Shown here one piece after another: positions 49,056 to 57,092 of a stretch of DNA of 64,000 bases. This stretch comes from Sulfitobacter sp. SK012 (GTDB lineage Bacteria; Pseudomonadota; Alphaproteobacteria; Rhodobacterales; Rhodobacteraceae): contig NZ_CP025804.1 of assembly GCF_003352085.1 (NCBI RefSeq), forward strand, positions 372,001 to 436,000, in the 5' to 3' direction. Made by a program: the position numbers and the translations under genes. Numbering within the stretch: position 1 is the first letter of the stretch; each line of letters starts with the position of its first letter. The notes under the pieces were generated by a model. It was not told where the DNA came from. It did not search any database and saw nothing but the letters and a program-made list of their open reading frames with translations.

Positions 49056-50630
49056 TTAGTAGCCAAGGGCGCACCCGTCTTTTCGCGGATCGCTCGCGCC
49101 TTCAAGCACACCGCTGTCATGAATCTTGATCGCCTGCGCGCCACCAATGGGTGAGGCAGGCACTTGCACGTCGTGACCGATGTCAGACAGTTGTTGACGG
49201 ACCGCGTCGCTATAGCCGCGCTCTACCTTCAGGACACCCTCGTCGGAAAAGGCCCGAGGCGCATCAATTGCCGTCTGTGGGTCCATCCCGAAATCAACAA
49301 GATTTGACGCAAAGCGCGCGTGTCCACAGGGCTGATAGGCCCCTCCCATAACGCCAAATGGCATGATCACTTTGCCATTCTGGCGCACCATGCCGGGAAT
49401 GATTGTATGCATTGGACGCTTGCCGCCCTTAAGCTCGTTGGGGTGGCCTTCTTCAAGCGTAAACCCAGCACCGCGGTTTTGGAGCAAGATTCCAAATTTG
49501 TTTGAGGCGATCCCAGACCCAAAACCCTTATAAATCGAATAGATCAACGACACAGACATACCGTCGCGATCTACGACGGTGATATAAATCGTGTCTTTGT
49601 GCACCGTCTCTGAGAGTGCGGCTGGCGCATCCATCGCGCGCTTTGGATCGATAAGACCGGCAAGTGCGCGCGCGGTGTCCATACTCAGCATATGCTCGGT
49701 ACGGGTCATATAATCTGCATCTGTAACGAACCGGTTGCGGGCGTCATAGGCTAGTTTCGACGCCTCCGCCTCAATGTGCACACGTTCACTGCCCAGAGGG
49801 TCCATCGCTGCGCAATCGAACTGCGCCAGAATATTCAACATCAGCAACGCAGTGGCACCCTGACCGTTGGGCGGATGCTCGACGACATCAATATCTTTGT
49901 AGCTCGCACTGATCGGATCGGCAGCAGTACAGGCCGTATCCGCAAAATCTTGGGCCGTGTGAGTGCCGCCTAGCTGCGCAAGCGTGGCAATCATATCATC
50001 GGCCACCTCACCGCTATAGAACGCATCGCGGCCGTGCTTTGCGACGCGGCGCAGTACTTCGGCTTGACCGGGCGCGCGGAAAATAGCCCCGGTCGTCAAT
50101 GCTTTGCCGCCGTTCGAATAGTACTCGATTGCTTTGCCTTGTAGATTTTCGAGGTCAGAGGTCCAATCGAATGCAACCCGTGGCGCGACCGGCACGCCAG
50201 CATCAGCGTAGTGAATCGCAGGTGCGAGCAAAACGTCGAGACCTAGTTTACCGACGCTATCTGCCAAATGACAAAACGCATCCATCGAGCCCGGAATTGT
50301 CACTGCATGGGCGCTGAACGCGGGAACCTCGGTTTCACCAGCAGCACGCAATTGCTGCGCGTTTTGCTGTGCGGGGGCACGTCCAGATCCGTTCAACGCG
50401 TGCACTGGGCCGTCTGCTTTGGACCAAAGGACAAAACAGTCCCCACCGATTCCTGTCATCTGTGGTTCACATATCCCCAACAGCACAGCGCCCGCTATAG
50501 CTGCATCCATGGCGTTACCGCCTTTTTCGAGAATATCGACCGCAGTTTTGGCCGCCAATGGATGCGATGTGGCGCACATGCCGTTGGTGGAAAATACGGC
50601 TGATCGGCCAGTTTGGTGAAAGTCACGCAT
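49056..50630 (-). CDS. gamma-glutamyltransferase family protein
   Basis: A 524-residue Ntn-hydrolase precursor. The N-terminal part has GMCATSHPLAAKTAVDIL and GNAMDAAIAGAVLLGICEPQ with TGIGGDCF. The expected self-cleavage threonine starts the DTIYITVVDRDG segment near residue 345, followed by GMSVSLIYSIYKGFGSGI. The C-terminal motif PFGVMGGAYQPCGHA is as in other members of this branch. There is no signal peptide, so it is probably cytoplasmic, like related YwrD proteins; a glutathione substrate is not assured. Confidence 0.9.
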   Translation of the reverse strand: MRDFHQTGRSAVFSTNGMCATSHPLAAKTAVDILEKGGNAMDAAIAGAVLLGICEPQMTGIGGDCFVLWSKADGPVHALNGSGRAPAQQNAQQLRAAGETEVPAFSAHAVTIPGSMDAFCHLADSVGKLGLDVLLAPAIHYADAGVPVAPRVAFDWTSDLENLQGKAIEYYSNGGKALTTGAIFRAPGQAEVLRRVAKHGRDAFYSGEVADDMIATLAQLGGTHTAQDFADTACTAADPISASYKDIDVVEHPPNGQGATALLMLNILAQFDCAAMDPLGSERVHIEAEASKLAYDARNRFVTDADYMTRTEHMLSMDTARALAGLIDPKRAMDAPAALSETVHKDTIYITVVDRDGMSVSLIYSIYKGFGSGIASNKFGILLQNRGAGFTLEEGHPNELKGGKRPMHTIIPGMVRQNGKVIMPFGVMGGAYQPCGHARFASNLVDFGMDPQTAIDAPRAFSDEGVLKVERGYSDAVRQQLSDIGHDVQVPASPIGGAQAIKIHDSGVLEGASDPRKDGCALGY

Positions 50631-50937
50631 GTCAAAAAACCCAGTTCAAACAAATGTTGAACGGGAACGTAGACCGATTGATCGGGGGTCACAATGTGCG
50701 GAAAATAAGTGCCTCGGCGCCACGTACTGGGTGGGGGCTATAAAACATGACGCCGAGGGAAGCTATATGCAGCTACAGATCCCACAATGCCCTCGAAGAG
50801 TGGCAAGAATGTGATCTGGATTGGGCGGTTCAAAGGAAATTCCCGGTTATTTTCAGGACAATTCCGTCACCGCTTTCATGTGAAACGACCCCGAGCTTGA
50901 GGTTTTTTGGGAATGAAAATCGAGTGGAGTGCTGAAG
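50631..50937. other. intergenic region without supported gene
   Basis: About 300 bases between the gamma-glutamyltransferase gene start and the RsbW-like gene stop. It should hold the promoter of the former. A few short open frames occur but none has a ribosome site or recognisable content. Confidence 0.5.
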
Positions 50938-51387
50938 TTAATGAATGCCGACGGCCAGCCTGAGATTGAGCAGGTTGGCATTTCCAACACGTTGGTATTT
51001 CACGTCTTTTGCAAGGTCTTGAATGATGAACCATCCAAACCCACCTTCAGGAAGGTCCATGAAATCACCCGTCAAATCAGCAGCCACACCTAGGGGCGCA
51101 TGCCCCTCAGGCATGGCAACGCCACGATCTTCGATCCGAAAATGCAATCCGTTCTTTTTGTGCAAACATCGTATCAGAACCGGCCCGACGCCTTGTTGTG
51201 GCGCATAGGCATGTTCGACAATATTGTTGAGCGCTTCAGCGAGGACCAATTCTACTGTGCCGGCCTCTTCGATGTCCAAATCCAAAGGACCAAGTCCGTC
51301 CAATACTTTTCTTAGTGCTTCGCGTATGGCGATTTCGCTGCTGTGTACGCGCACGGCAAACGGCTCAAGGGCTCGTTTTGCAAACAT
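50938..51387 (-). CDS. RsbW-like anti-sigma factor (HATPase_c serine kinase)
   Basis: A 149-residue GHKL-ATPase domain protein. The N box is ELVLAEALNNIVEHAY, the G1 box reads FRIEDRGVAMP, and GGFGWFIIQDL forms the G2 region, so this is the serine-kinase anti-sigma type (RsbW/RsbT) that binds a partner-switching STAS protein. The start is the ATG of MFAKRALEPF with GAGGAGAG five bases upstream. That site lies in a 13-base repeat which also occurs 5.7 kb away next to a STAS gene on the same strand; see the island entry. Confidence 0.9.
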   Translation of the reverse strand: MFAKRALEPFAVRVHSSEIAIREALRKVLDGLGPLDLDIEEAGTVELVLAEALNNIVEHAYAPQQGVGPVLIRCLHKKNGLHFRIEDRGVAMPEGHAPLGVAADLTGDFMDLPEGGFGWFIIQDLAKDVKYQRVGNANLLNLRLAVGIH

Positions 51388-51392
51388 CGTTT

Positions 51393-51405
51393 CTCTCCTC
51401 GGCAC
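51393..51405. repeat. left 13-bp direct repeat (putative att site)
   Basis: CTCTCCTCGGCAC; on the minus strand GTGCCGAGGAGAG, which includes the ribosome binding site of the RsbW-like gene. It is identical to 57093-57105. Confidence 0.8.
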
Positions 51406-51484
51406 AAAATTTCTCCCTAATATTTCTATCAAGTAACTTATTTTGATATATTTAATTATTTCTTGAGCTGGTAATGCTGAGAAA

Positions 51485-51511
51485 TTGTAACACAATTTGT
51501 AGCACATTTTG
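51485..51511 (+). repeat. TTGTAxCACA iterated motif, left end of island
   Basis: Two tandem copies (TTGTAACACA, TTGTAGCACA) in 27 bases. A matching pair (CTGTATCACA, TTGTATCACA) lies at 56965-56991. Both lie 80-100 bases inside the 13-bp repeats, where integrase arm-type sites would be expected. Confidence 0.45.
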
Positions 51512-51644
51512 GGTTTTAGAAGTGTTGCTCAAGCCTCACATGGCAAGCGAAAAGTAGGTTCTAGAAATGCCCCGAACGGCCGTTTTATGGAACGAATCCC
51601 GCAAGCTTGTCCTCCTTACGGACTCTAAATATTTCAGAGGTTAC

Positions 51645-52026
51645 TTAGGATTGGCTGGCTAGCAGGCCAAATAGGAAATCGTGAAAATCGATGAGTTCTT
51701 CTGTGAAGGAAGAGTCAACGACCATAATTGTCATTAGCTTACGCTGAGTATGCTCTTTTGACATCGAGGCCACGCTAGTGAGAGACGTGATGAAGGGAAA
51801 CATATTCTGAACATAAGAACCCGTCGAATGATTGTGGAACTGTAACAACGGATGTCCGGAGAGTTTCTCCGATGTGCTGGAGATCCGCTAAGTCCGCTGA
51901 CCGACGATTGAGCCAACAAAATGCTGCACGATGCGCGAATGACTGGCCTGGCAAAGCTGTGTTGCAGCGCTGGATGGGCCGGCCAAGCTTCGCAAACTGG
52001 GCACCAGAAAATGAGGAAACTGACAC
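51645..52026 (-). pseudogene. unknown protein, apparently frameshifted
   Basis: Two overlapping minus-strand frames join well in sequence flow. The first starts with GTG at 52026 (VSVSSFSGAQFAKL) and runs through AAFCWLNRRSADLADLQHIGETLR; the second continues LQFHNHSTGSYVQNMFPF and ends DFLFGLLASQS at 51645. A single base change of frame near 51850 would fuse them to about 127 residues. I do not recognise the protein, and the frameshift is only inferred. Confidence 0.3.
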
Positions 52027-52110
52027 CTAAAATAGGGGGTTTGGAAATTGGTTACCAAACCCAAGAAATTGTTTTCTTTTGGATGAGGTAATGGTGGTAG
52101 CCCCTGAGTT

Positions 52111-52228
52111 TTAGGTTTCGACTGGTGTCGGTGTGAAGCCCAAATATTTGGCTGGATCGCTGTCAGTTAACCACACGCTATTGTCCGCACAATAGAACTA
52201 GTGGCCTTCATCACACATTGGCTGTGTG
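52111..52228 (-). pseudogene. possible 3' fragment of RNA 2'-phosphotransferase (KptA/Tpt1)
   Basis: Minus-strand reading gives MCDEGH, a TAG, then FYCADNSVWLTDSDPAKYL and a TAA. The pattern M-x-x-x-G-x-x-F-Y-x-x-x-N-x-V-W-L-T resembles the C-terminal end of KptA/Tpt1, which removes 2'-phosphates from RNA. Only about 38 codons are left and they contain an in-frame TAG, so it is not functional. The call is tentative. Confidence 0.3.
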
Positions 52229-52231
52229 GCA

Positions 52232-52370
52232 ATGCCAGCCGAGAAGATCGTCAAAGATATCAAACGCGCTATGCGCATGCACTACTCATCCTAAGAGCAG
52301 ATCAGGCCGCCGCTTGGACGGCGTTAGTGGCGAAACCAACATTGCTTAGCTGTGTCGTCGTGAGTTTCAG
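52232..52370 (+). pseudogene. IS3-family transposase OrfA remnant
   Basis: Starts as MPAEKIVKDIKRAMRMHYSS, then TAA; in a shifted frame RRLDGVSGETNIA, TAG, LCRREFQ follow. These match the usual OrfA start (IxKDIxRAxRKHxSAEEKIRxVLxG...IAELCRREG). Two stops and a frameshift show that it is decayed. Confidence 0.6.
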
Positions 52371-52482
52371 GTAGGGTCAATGGCGCGGCGTATGTCATGC
52401 TGCGCCACCCGCTTGGGCGGCATTTTGCCAAGCCAAAATCCGCTTATTGAAGCTGCTAAAATGTACCGCTAATTTGATCTAT

Positions 52483-52617
52483 ATGAGCATTGACCCAAAT
52501 CCAAAAAAACCATCCTTTTCATTTTTGGAAGGAGCATTGATGGCATTTGCACTACTGCTGGCCTTCCTATGCTTCATAGCAGCTGGTGCTGTTCTGTTCG
52601 ACGTTTTTATTGGCTGA
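52483..52617 (+). CDS. small membrane protein, 44 residues, perhaps frameshifted
   Basis: MSIDPNPKKPSFSFLEGALM followed by a strong transmembrane segment (about 21-40). An internal ATG at 52540 has a perfect GGAAGGAG site and would give 25 residues. In the +1 frame after the T run near 52608 the sequence continues YWLNHHAPGVLSLVVGAFCYVV, which looks like a second membrane segment. A lost T may therefore have shortened a two-helix protein of about 75 residues. Function unknown. Confidence 0.4.
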   Translation: MSIDPNPKKPSFSFLEGALMAFALLLAFLCFIAAGAVLFDVFIG

Positions 52618-52783
52618 ACCATCACGCGCCCGGTGTGCTTTCTTTGGTCGTAGGCGCTTTTTGTTATGTGGTTACAATCAAGTTTTCCCGACCCAAGCCC
52701 AGTTGTCGTCCAAGTTTGTGCAGGAAACCGCTATGGCGCGCGAATAGCAGTCGCTGGTGTAAGGTGCAGCGATGCTCGTCGCG

Positions 52784-52981
52784 TTAGGTGGCACCTGTTC
52801 CAGAGTAGCTTGCTGCCTTCATCATGATTTGAGCCATGGTGTCCATTTGGCTATTTCGTTCCGAAATTTCTTTTTCTAAACGTTTGTAGATCGGAAGATA
52901 GACTGTCCCATCCGGACGAGTACTGATGGCGAATGCCAAGTATTCCATATTTTTTTCAAGCTGCTCAATGGTTATTCCCAT
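52784..52981 (-). CDS. hypothetical protein, 65 residues
   Basis: MGITIEQLEKNMEYLAFAIS, then a charged helical region (IYKRLEKEISERN) and a short tail. An AGGTAAGA site precedes the ATG. It reads like a real soluble small protein. No family recognised. It lies just left of the IS256 element, whose target repeat starts 34 bases beyond its start codon. Confidence 0.5.
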   Translation of the reverse strand: MGITIEQLEKNMEYLAFAISTRPDGTVYLPIYKRLEKEISERNSQMDTMAQIMMKAASYSGTGAT

Positions 52982-53021
52982 TGAATATCTTACCTGTTTT
53001 TATGTCCTTTCGTTTTTCCAG

Positions 53022-54408
53022 GAGCTATGACTGAATCTGGTGTTTGGGGGATTTGAAGGTTGGCGGCGTATCTGGTTGATTTGTTGTTGCGAGACAGCAG
53101 CCCAACCGAAGGAGATACACCACCATGGAAACGACTAACATTGTTGATTTTTCGCGTCGAGACGGGATCACGGACGCGCTGACGGATTTATTGAGAACAG
53201 GAGCGCAGCAATTGATCGCAACAGCCGTTGAAGCTGAGCTTGAAAGCTATCTGTCTCAGTTTACCACCGCGCGCACTGAGGCCGGTCATGCGACTGTTGT
53301 GCGCAATGGGCATCATCCCGAGCGCCCGTTCCAAACGGGCATCGGCCCCGTGAACGTGCGCATTCCCAAGGTTCGCTCAAAAAACGGCCAGCCCGTGACA
53401 TTCCATTCGGCCCTGGTGCCACCGTACGTGCGCAGAACCAAAACGTTGGAAGCGGCCTTGCCATGGCTGTATCTGAAGGGCATCTCCAGCGGTGAAATGG
53501 GCTCGGCTCTCAAGGTTCTTCTGGGCCCTGATGCGGCGGGATTGTCGGCAAATACGGTCTCACGGCTCAAGCGCGATTGGGCCAACGAATACGGCGAGTG
53601 GAGAAAGGCAGCGTTGGACGATGAGCCCTTGGTCTACATCTGGGCTGACGGTGTCCACAGCGGCCTTCGGGGCGAGGATGACAAGCTCTGCGCCCTTGTG
53701 ATTGTGGGGGTAACAGCCCGTGGCAAGAAGCGGTTCTTGGCTATTGAGGACGGGGTGCGCGAGTCCACGCAGAGCTGGCGCGAGGCTCTCCTCAGCCTCA
53801 AAAGCCGGGGAATGAACGCCCCGAAACTTGCTATTGGAGATGGTGCCATGGGGTTCTGGGCCGCCATAGATGAAGTCTATCCTGAGACCCGTCATCAACG
53901 CTGTTGGCAACACAAAACTATGAATGTGCTCAACTGTTTGCCCAAGCTGTCTCAGCCAAAGGCCAAAGCTGCGATCCACAACATCTGGCAGGCTGAGACC
54001 AAAGATGATGCGGGCAAGGCCTTAGATTTGTTCATCAAAACCTACGAACCCAAATACCCCAAGGCGACGCTGTGCCTGCAAAAGGACCGCGAGGAACTCA
54101 TGGCATTCTTCGACTTTCCAGCACAACACTGGCAAAGCATCCGCACCAGTAATCCAATTGAATCCGCCTTTGCCACGATCCGTCATCGCACCAAACGATC
54201 AAAGGGCTGCCTCTCACGCGACGGCATGCTGCACATGATGTTCAAGCTGGGGCAATGCGCCGAGCAAAACTGGAGGAAACTACGCGGCTTTGACTACCTC
54301 GCCAAAGTCATCACCGGCGTCGCATTCAAAGACGGAATTGAAGCCACTGAAAACAGCCAGATCGCCGCATGACCAGAAACCCTTAAACACCAGATTTGAC
54401 AATAACTC
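53022..54408 (+). mobile_element. complete IS256-family insertion sequence
   Basis: 1387 bp with imperfect terminal inverted repeats: left GAGCTATGACTGAATCTGGT and right (reverse complement) GAGTTATTGTCAAATCTGGT, continuing GTTT..GGG. The sequence TTTCCAG directly precedes the left end (53015-53021) and directly follows the right end (54409-54415), a target duplication of at least seven bases. One full transposase gene is inside. Confidence 0.88.
53125..54372 (+). CDS. IS256 family transposase
   Basis: A 415-residue DDE transposase of the mutator type. Catalytic acids are Asp in YIWADGVHSG, Asp in LAIGDGAMGFWAAI and Glu in SNPIESAFATIRHRT. The N-terminal DNA-binding part has DALTDLLRTGAQQLI and ELESYLSQF; RNGHHPERPFQTGIGPV is typical. 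The ATG has an AAGGAG site. The gene is uninterrupted, so the element may be active. Confidence 0.96.
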   Translation: METTNIVDFSRRDGITDALTDLLRTGAQQLIATAVEAELESYLSQFTTARTEAGHATVVRNGHHPERPFQTGIGPVNVRIPKVRSKNGQPVTFHSALVPPYVRRTKTLEAALPWLYLKGISSGEMGSALKVLLGPDAAGLSANTVSRLKRDWANEYGEWRKAALDDEPLVYIWADGVHSGLRGEDDKLCALVIVGVTARGKKRFLAIEDGVRESTQSWREALLSLKSRGMNAPKLAIGDGAMGFWAAIDEVYPETRHQRCWQHKTMNVLNCLPKLSQPKAKAAIHNIWQAETKDDAGKALDLFIKTYEPKYPKATLCLQKDREELMAFFDFPAQHWQSIRTSNPIESAFATIRHRTKRSKGCLSRDGMLHMMFKLGQCAEQNWRKLRGFDYLAKVITGVAFKDGIEATENSQIAA

Positions 54409-54658
54409 TTTCCAGACGCTGGTTAATCTGATGTTAATAAATTTGTGAATCCTAGTGTTGGGTTTCCTGTTTTACCGTGCTGACAGACGGTGTCTGGCTG
54501 ACCGGCAAGGTTTCCATAGTTTATTTGGGTGTTGGATCGGTTCAGTCAAAAACGAAAAATTAGTGTTTCCCACCATTACGTCATCCAAAAGAAAGAAAAT
54601 TCTGAAGTTAGGTAAAAAAATTCGCATGCTGTTCTAAGGGGTTTTTGACATTCACTAG

Positions 54659-54814
54659 GGTCTAGACTCTTTTGAGATTTTAGGAACCTGTCAAAAAGCA
54701 GCGCGAGAGGCTGGCGCGAGCGAAGCGGATATTCGTAACTTCATGACGAAAGCCATGGAAGGTAATCAAGAGCATCTGTTGAGTGTTGTTGTGCAAAATT
54801 TTGAACTTGAGTGA
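54659..54814 (+). pseudogene. C-terminal fragment of an unknown protein
   Basis: A frame with no start codon at its beginning reads GLDSFEILGTCQKAAREAGA and NFMTKAMEGNQEHLLSVVV and ends in TGA. Its helix-like composition suggests a coding remnant. No family recognised. Confidence 0.25.
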
Positions 54815-55271
54815 CCAGACTGACCTTCCTAGCGCCCCCAGTTTGCATCTTGATCTAAGCTTTCGGCAACTGCAATTGCCGTAAATTTGCGAGAGTTCTG
54901 ATCATCTCCTGTGAGCGCCTCAGGCCGCCTCGCTGTTGGAAGTCTTGTGCGATCAGATCATAGTCATCCTCAAAAAGCGGCATGAACCTTGGGCCGACAT
55001 TTCGCTCGCAAGCATATGGGCAAGTGAATTTGCCCGATTTCTGCACCATGCACATGTTGGCAACAAGGGCGGAGAGCCGCCATTCGCTGCGCCCGCAAAC
55101 TAAATTGGGCGACTTGGAGAAAGCGGACGCTCGGGGCTGCAACCCGGTTTTTTCGATGTGCAAACGCAGCTAACGGCGGCAGTTAGCCCATTTCACCAAA
55201 TCTCTGCACTACAGCGAATGACCGCAACCACAGAAGATCAGTATTCCGCACAACCAGTGAATGGACCAAGA
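54815..55271. other. region without supported gene
   Basis: Frames exist on both strands (for example 54855-55163 minus and 54982-55173 plus), but none has a ribosome site or recognisable content. I see no clear repeat or RNA gene in it. Confidence 0.4.
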
Positions 55272-55499
55272 TCAAAACAATGCACCGATTTCTTCGACAG
55301 TTAACACCTTGCCTGCCGAGACAAGCTTTTCGTCGATGATTAGACCCGGTGTGGACATCACACCATAGCCCGCTATCTCAGCGAAATCCGTAACTTTGAC
55401 GATTTCGAATTCATTTCCCACCGCCTCAGCCGCAGCTTTTGCATTGTTGCCAAGTGCCACGCATTTCTTGCAGCCCGAACCAAGAATTTTGATAATCAT
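55272..55499 (-). CDS. small thioredoxin (redox-active disulfide protein 2 type)
   Basis: A 75-residue thioredoxin fold of the TM0996/MTH895 group. The redox pair is in LGSGCKKCVALGNN (CxxC at residues 10-13), and the cis-Pro is in VMSTPGLIIDEKLVSAG. These short proteins are usually encoded beside permeases of the DUF318/YraQ class, as here with the truncated permease 12 bases away. They may supply electrons for metalloid or sulfur handling; arsenic resistance is one known context. Confidence 0.88.
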   Translation of the reverse strand: MIIKILGSGCKKCVALGNNAKAAAEAVGNEFEIVKVTDFAEIAGYGVMSTPGLIIDEKLVSAGKVLTVEEIGALF

Positions 55500-55511
55500 T
55501 TCGTTTCCCTT

Positions 55512-55936
55512 TCAGATGAACCAATCTGTAATTGCGTTGAAGAGAAAGCCGATCCCGAGAATTCCACCGGTTACGACTGTCAGGAAAAGTAACAAAAGTG
55601 GCAGTTTCACCACGCGTTTGAGCATGATGATTGACGGCAGTGACAGTGCGGTCACGGCCATCATGAATGCCAATACAGTGCCCAATCCGACGCCCTTGCC
55701 GATCAAAGCTTCGGCAATTGGCAGCGTTCCAAAGATGTCCGCATACATGGGCACACCAATCAGTGTTGCGACGGGTACGGACCACCACTTATCTTGCCCC
55801 AATAGCGTACTAATGATGGCCTCTGGAACCCAGTTGTGGATCGCCGCGCCAATTCCCACACCAATCAAAACATAGAGCCAAACGCGGTGCATTATCTCGG
55901 ATACCTGATCGCGGGCATAGCGCAGGCGCTCGGCCC
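55512..55936 (-). pseudogene. permease (YraQ/DUF318 type), C-terminal half only
   Basis: About 140 codons of a membrane protein, from RAERLRYARDQVSEIMHRVW to FLFNAITDWFI, with four to five hydrophobic segments and the family pattern IGVPMYADIFGTLPIAEALI and MAVTALSLPSIIMLKRV. Family members have about 300-350 residues. The 5' part is missing exactly where the IS6 element begins, so the gene was cut by that element. It precedes the small thioredoxin gene as in intact systems elsewhere. Confidence 0.8.
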
Positions 55937-56764
55937 GGTTCTGTCGCAAATTTGGATTGGGAACGGATCACTCGTATTGCCGGACATAGTTATCCAGCGA
56001 GTGCCTCGAATTGTTGGAATGCAGATTGGCCAGAGAGGTCGAATTGCCGTTTGCGGATCATGTGCGCAACTTCGAGGCCTTCCAGAGTTGCAGAAGCTGA
56101 TCTGAAGGACTTGAAGCCCTTCATTTGTCGTGTCAGCTTCTTGATGAACCTGTGGTCCTGTTCAATGATGTTGTTGAGATATTTGACCTGAAGGAATTCA
56201 ATCAGCCAGTACCACCCGTTCAAAATCAGCAGGCAGTTCATGTTCTGTAGCCCGGCGAGATTCGCCCCGCTTTTGTCGATGACCACTCTGTCAGGGAAAC
56301 CGTTGTTTCCGATTGCGCGCGTGAAGAATGCGGTTGCGGCTGCTTCATCACGATGCTCCGATAGCATGAAATCAAGGGTTTTGCCGAACTTGTCGATGGC
56401 TCGGTAATAATACGTCCACTTGCCTTTCACCTTGATGTAAGTCTCGTCCATCCGCCAGGAAACGGCTGTCGGTCGCTTCTTGGCCTGGGCGTTTGTGGCG
56501 ATCAGCGGCGAATATTTCACGACCCAGCGGTTCAGGGTCGCGTGATCAACGGCCACACCACGCTCCGCTAAAATCTCTTCCAGATCGCGATATGACACGG
56601 CATACCGGACGTAGAAAAACACTGCGTGGACGATCACAGCTTTTGGATAATGCGCGCCTTTAAAATCAACCATCGTTTCGCCCGTTTCCTTTGCTTCGTC
56701 CGAGGGAAAACCAGTGCTACATTTCCATCTCAGAAAAAAGACCCGAATACTTTGCGACAGAGCC
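55937..56764 (-). mobile_element. complete IS6-family insertion sequence
   Basis: 828 bp with 14-bp terminal inverted repeats: GGTTCTGTCGCAAA at the left and, read on the other strand, GGCTCTGTCGCAAA at the right (one mismatch). The flanking eight bases differ (CTCGGCCC and GCCTTTCA), so there is no target duplication. Both neighbours are truncated at the ends of the element, which fits replicative deletion or recombination between two copies. Confidence 0.88.
55990..56673 (-). CDS. IS6 family transposase
   Basis: A 227-residue DDE transposase: Asp in WRMDETYIKVKG, Asp in VIDKSGANLAGL and Glu in YLNNIIEQDHRFIK. The N-terminal AVFFYVRYAVSYRDLEEIL and LNRWVVKYSP are typical of the IS26 group. 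Uninterrupted, so potentially active. Confidence 0.95.
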   Translation of the reverse strand: MVDFKGAHYPKAVIVHAVFFYVRYAVSYRDLEEILAERGVAVDHATLNRWVVKYSPLIATNAQAKKRPTAVSWRMDETYIKVKGKWTYYYRAIDKFGKTLDFMLSEHRDEAAATAFFTRAIGNNGFPDRVVIDKSGANLAGLQNMNCLLILNGWYWLIEFLQVKYLNNIIEQDHRFIKKLTRQMKGFKSFRSASATLEGLEVAHMIRKRQFDLSGQSAFQQFEALAG

Positions 56765-56948
56765 GCCTTTCAGCTTCCAGTTCATCCAAAACTTGATGCT
56801 TCACCAGAGCTGCTCTTGTCTCAGCTTGGGCCTTACTATCCGTTTCTAATGAACGACAGATATAGTCCTTGCCCCAAGTTTCGCGGTATCGCTTTGGACA
56901 CCTCATTCTGAACCAGTAGACGTTGCCACGTAGTAAAATATGTTTCAT
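56765..56948 (-). pseudogene. tyrosine integrase, N-terminal fragment
   Basis: About 61 native residues: LLRGNVYWFRMRCPKRYRET, YICRSLETDSKAQAETRAAL. This matches the N-terminal region of phage/island integrases (RGxxYxFRxxxPxxxR...SLxTxxxxxAxxRA). The catalytic domain is missing; the frame runs into the IS6 inverted repeat and ends there. An AGGTG site precedes the ATG. It lies about 145 bases from the right 13-bp repeat, as expected for an integrase beside its attachment site. Confidence 0.75.
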
Positions 56949-56964
56949 CGGAACACCTGATAGT

Positions 56965-56991
56965 CTGTATCACATTTTGTATCACATCGTG
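56965..56991 (+). repeat. TTGTAxCACA iterated motif, right end of island
   Basis: CTGTATCACA followed by TTGTATCACA; the counterpart of the copies at 51485-51511. It lies upstream of the integrase start and about 100 bases from the right 13-bp repeat. Confidence 0.45.
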
Positions 56992-57092
56992 CTCCCTAAG
57001 CTTGAGGGCCATTGTTCTAGCATCGATGATTTTGTGAATAGCATCAGTGGCTTCTGTAGTGGTTAAGGACTCGTTAACGAATCAAGAGGTCC

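Noticed and set aside
50558..50935. Short frames upstream of the gamma-glutamyltransferase gene
   Set aside because: They overlap the start of the divergent gene or lack ribosome sites; no conserved features visible.
54855..55163. Minus-strand frame of 102 codons in the island, and an overlapping plus-strand frame
   Set aside because: Neither has a ribosome site or protein-like hydrophobic pattern; the mixed cysteine and proline content looks random.
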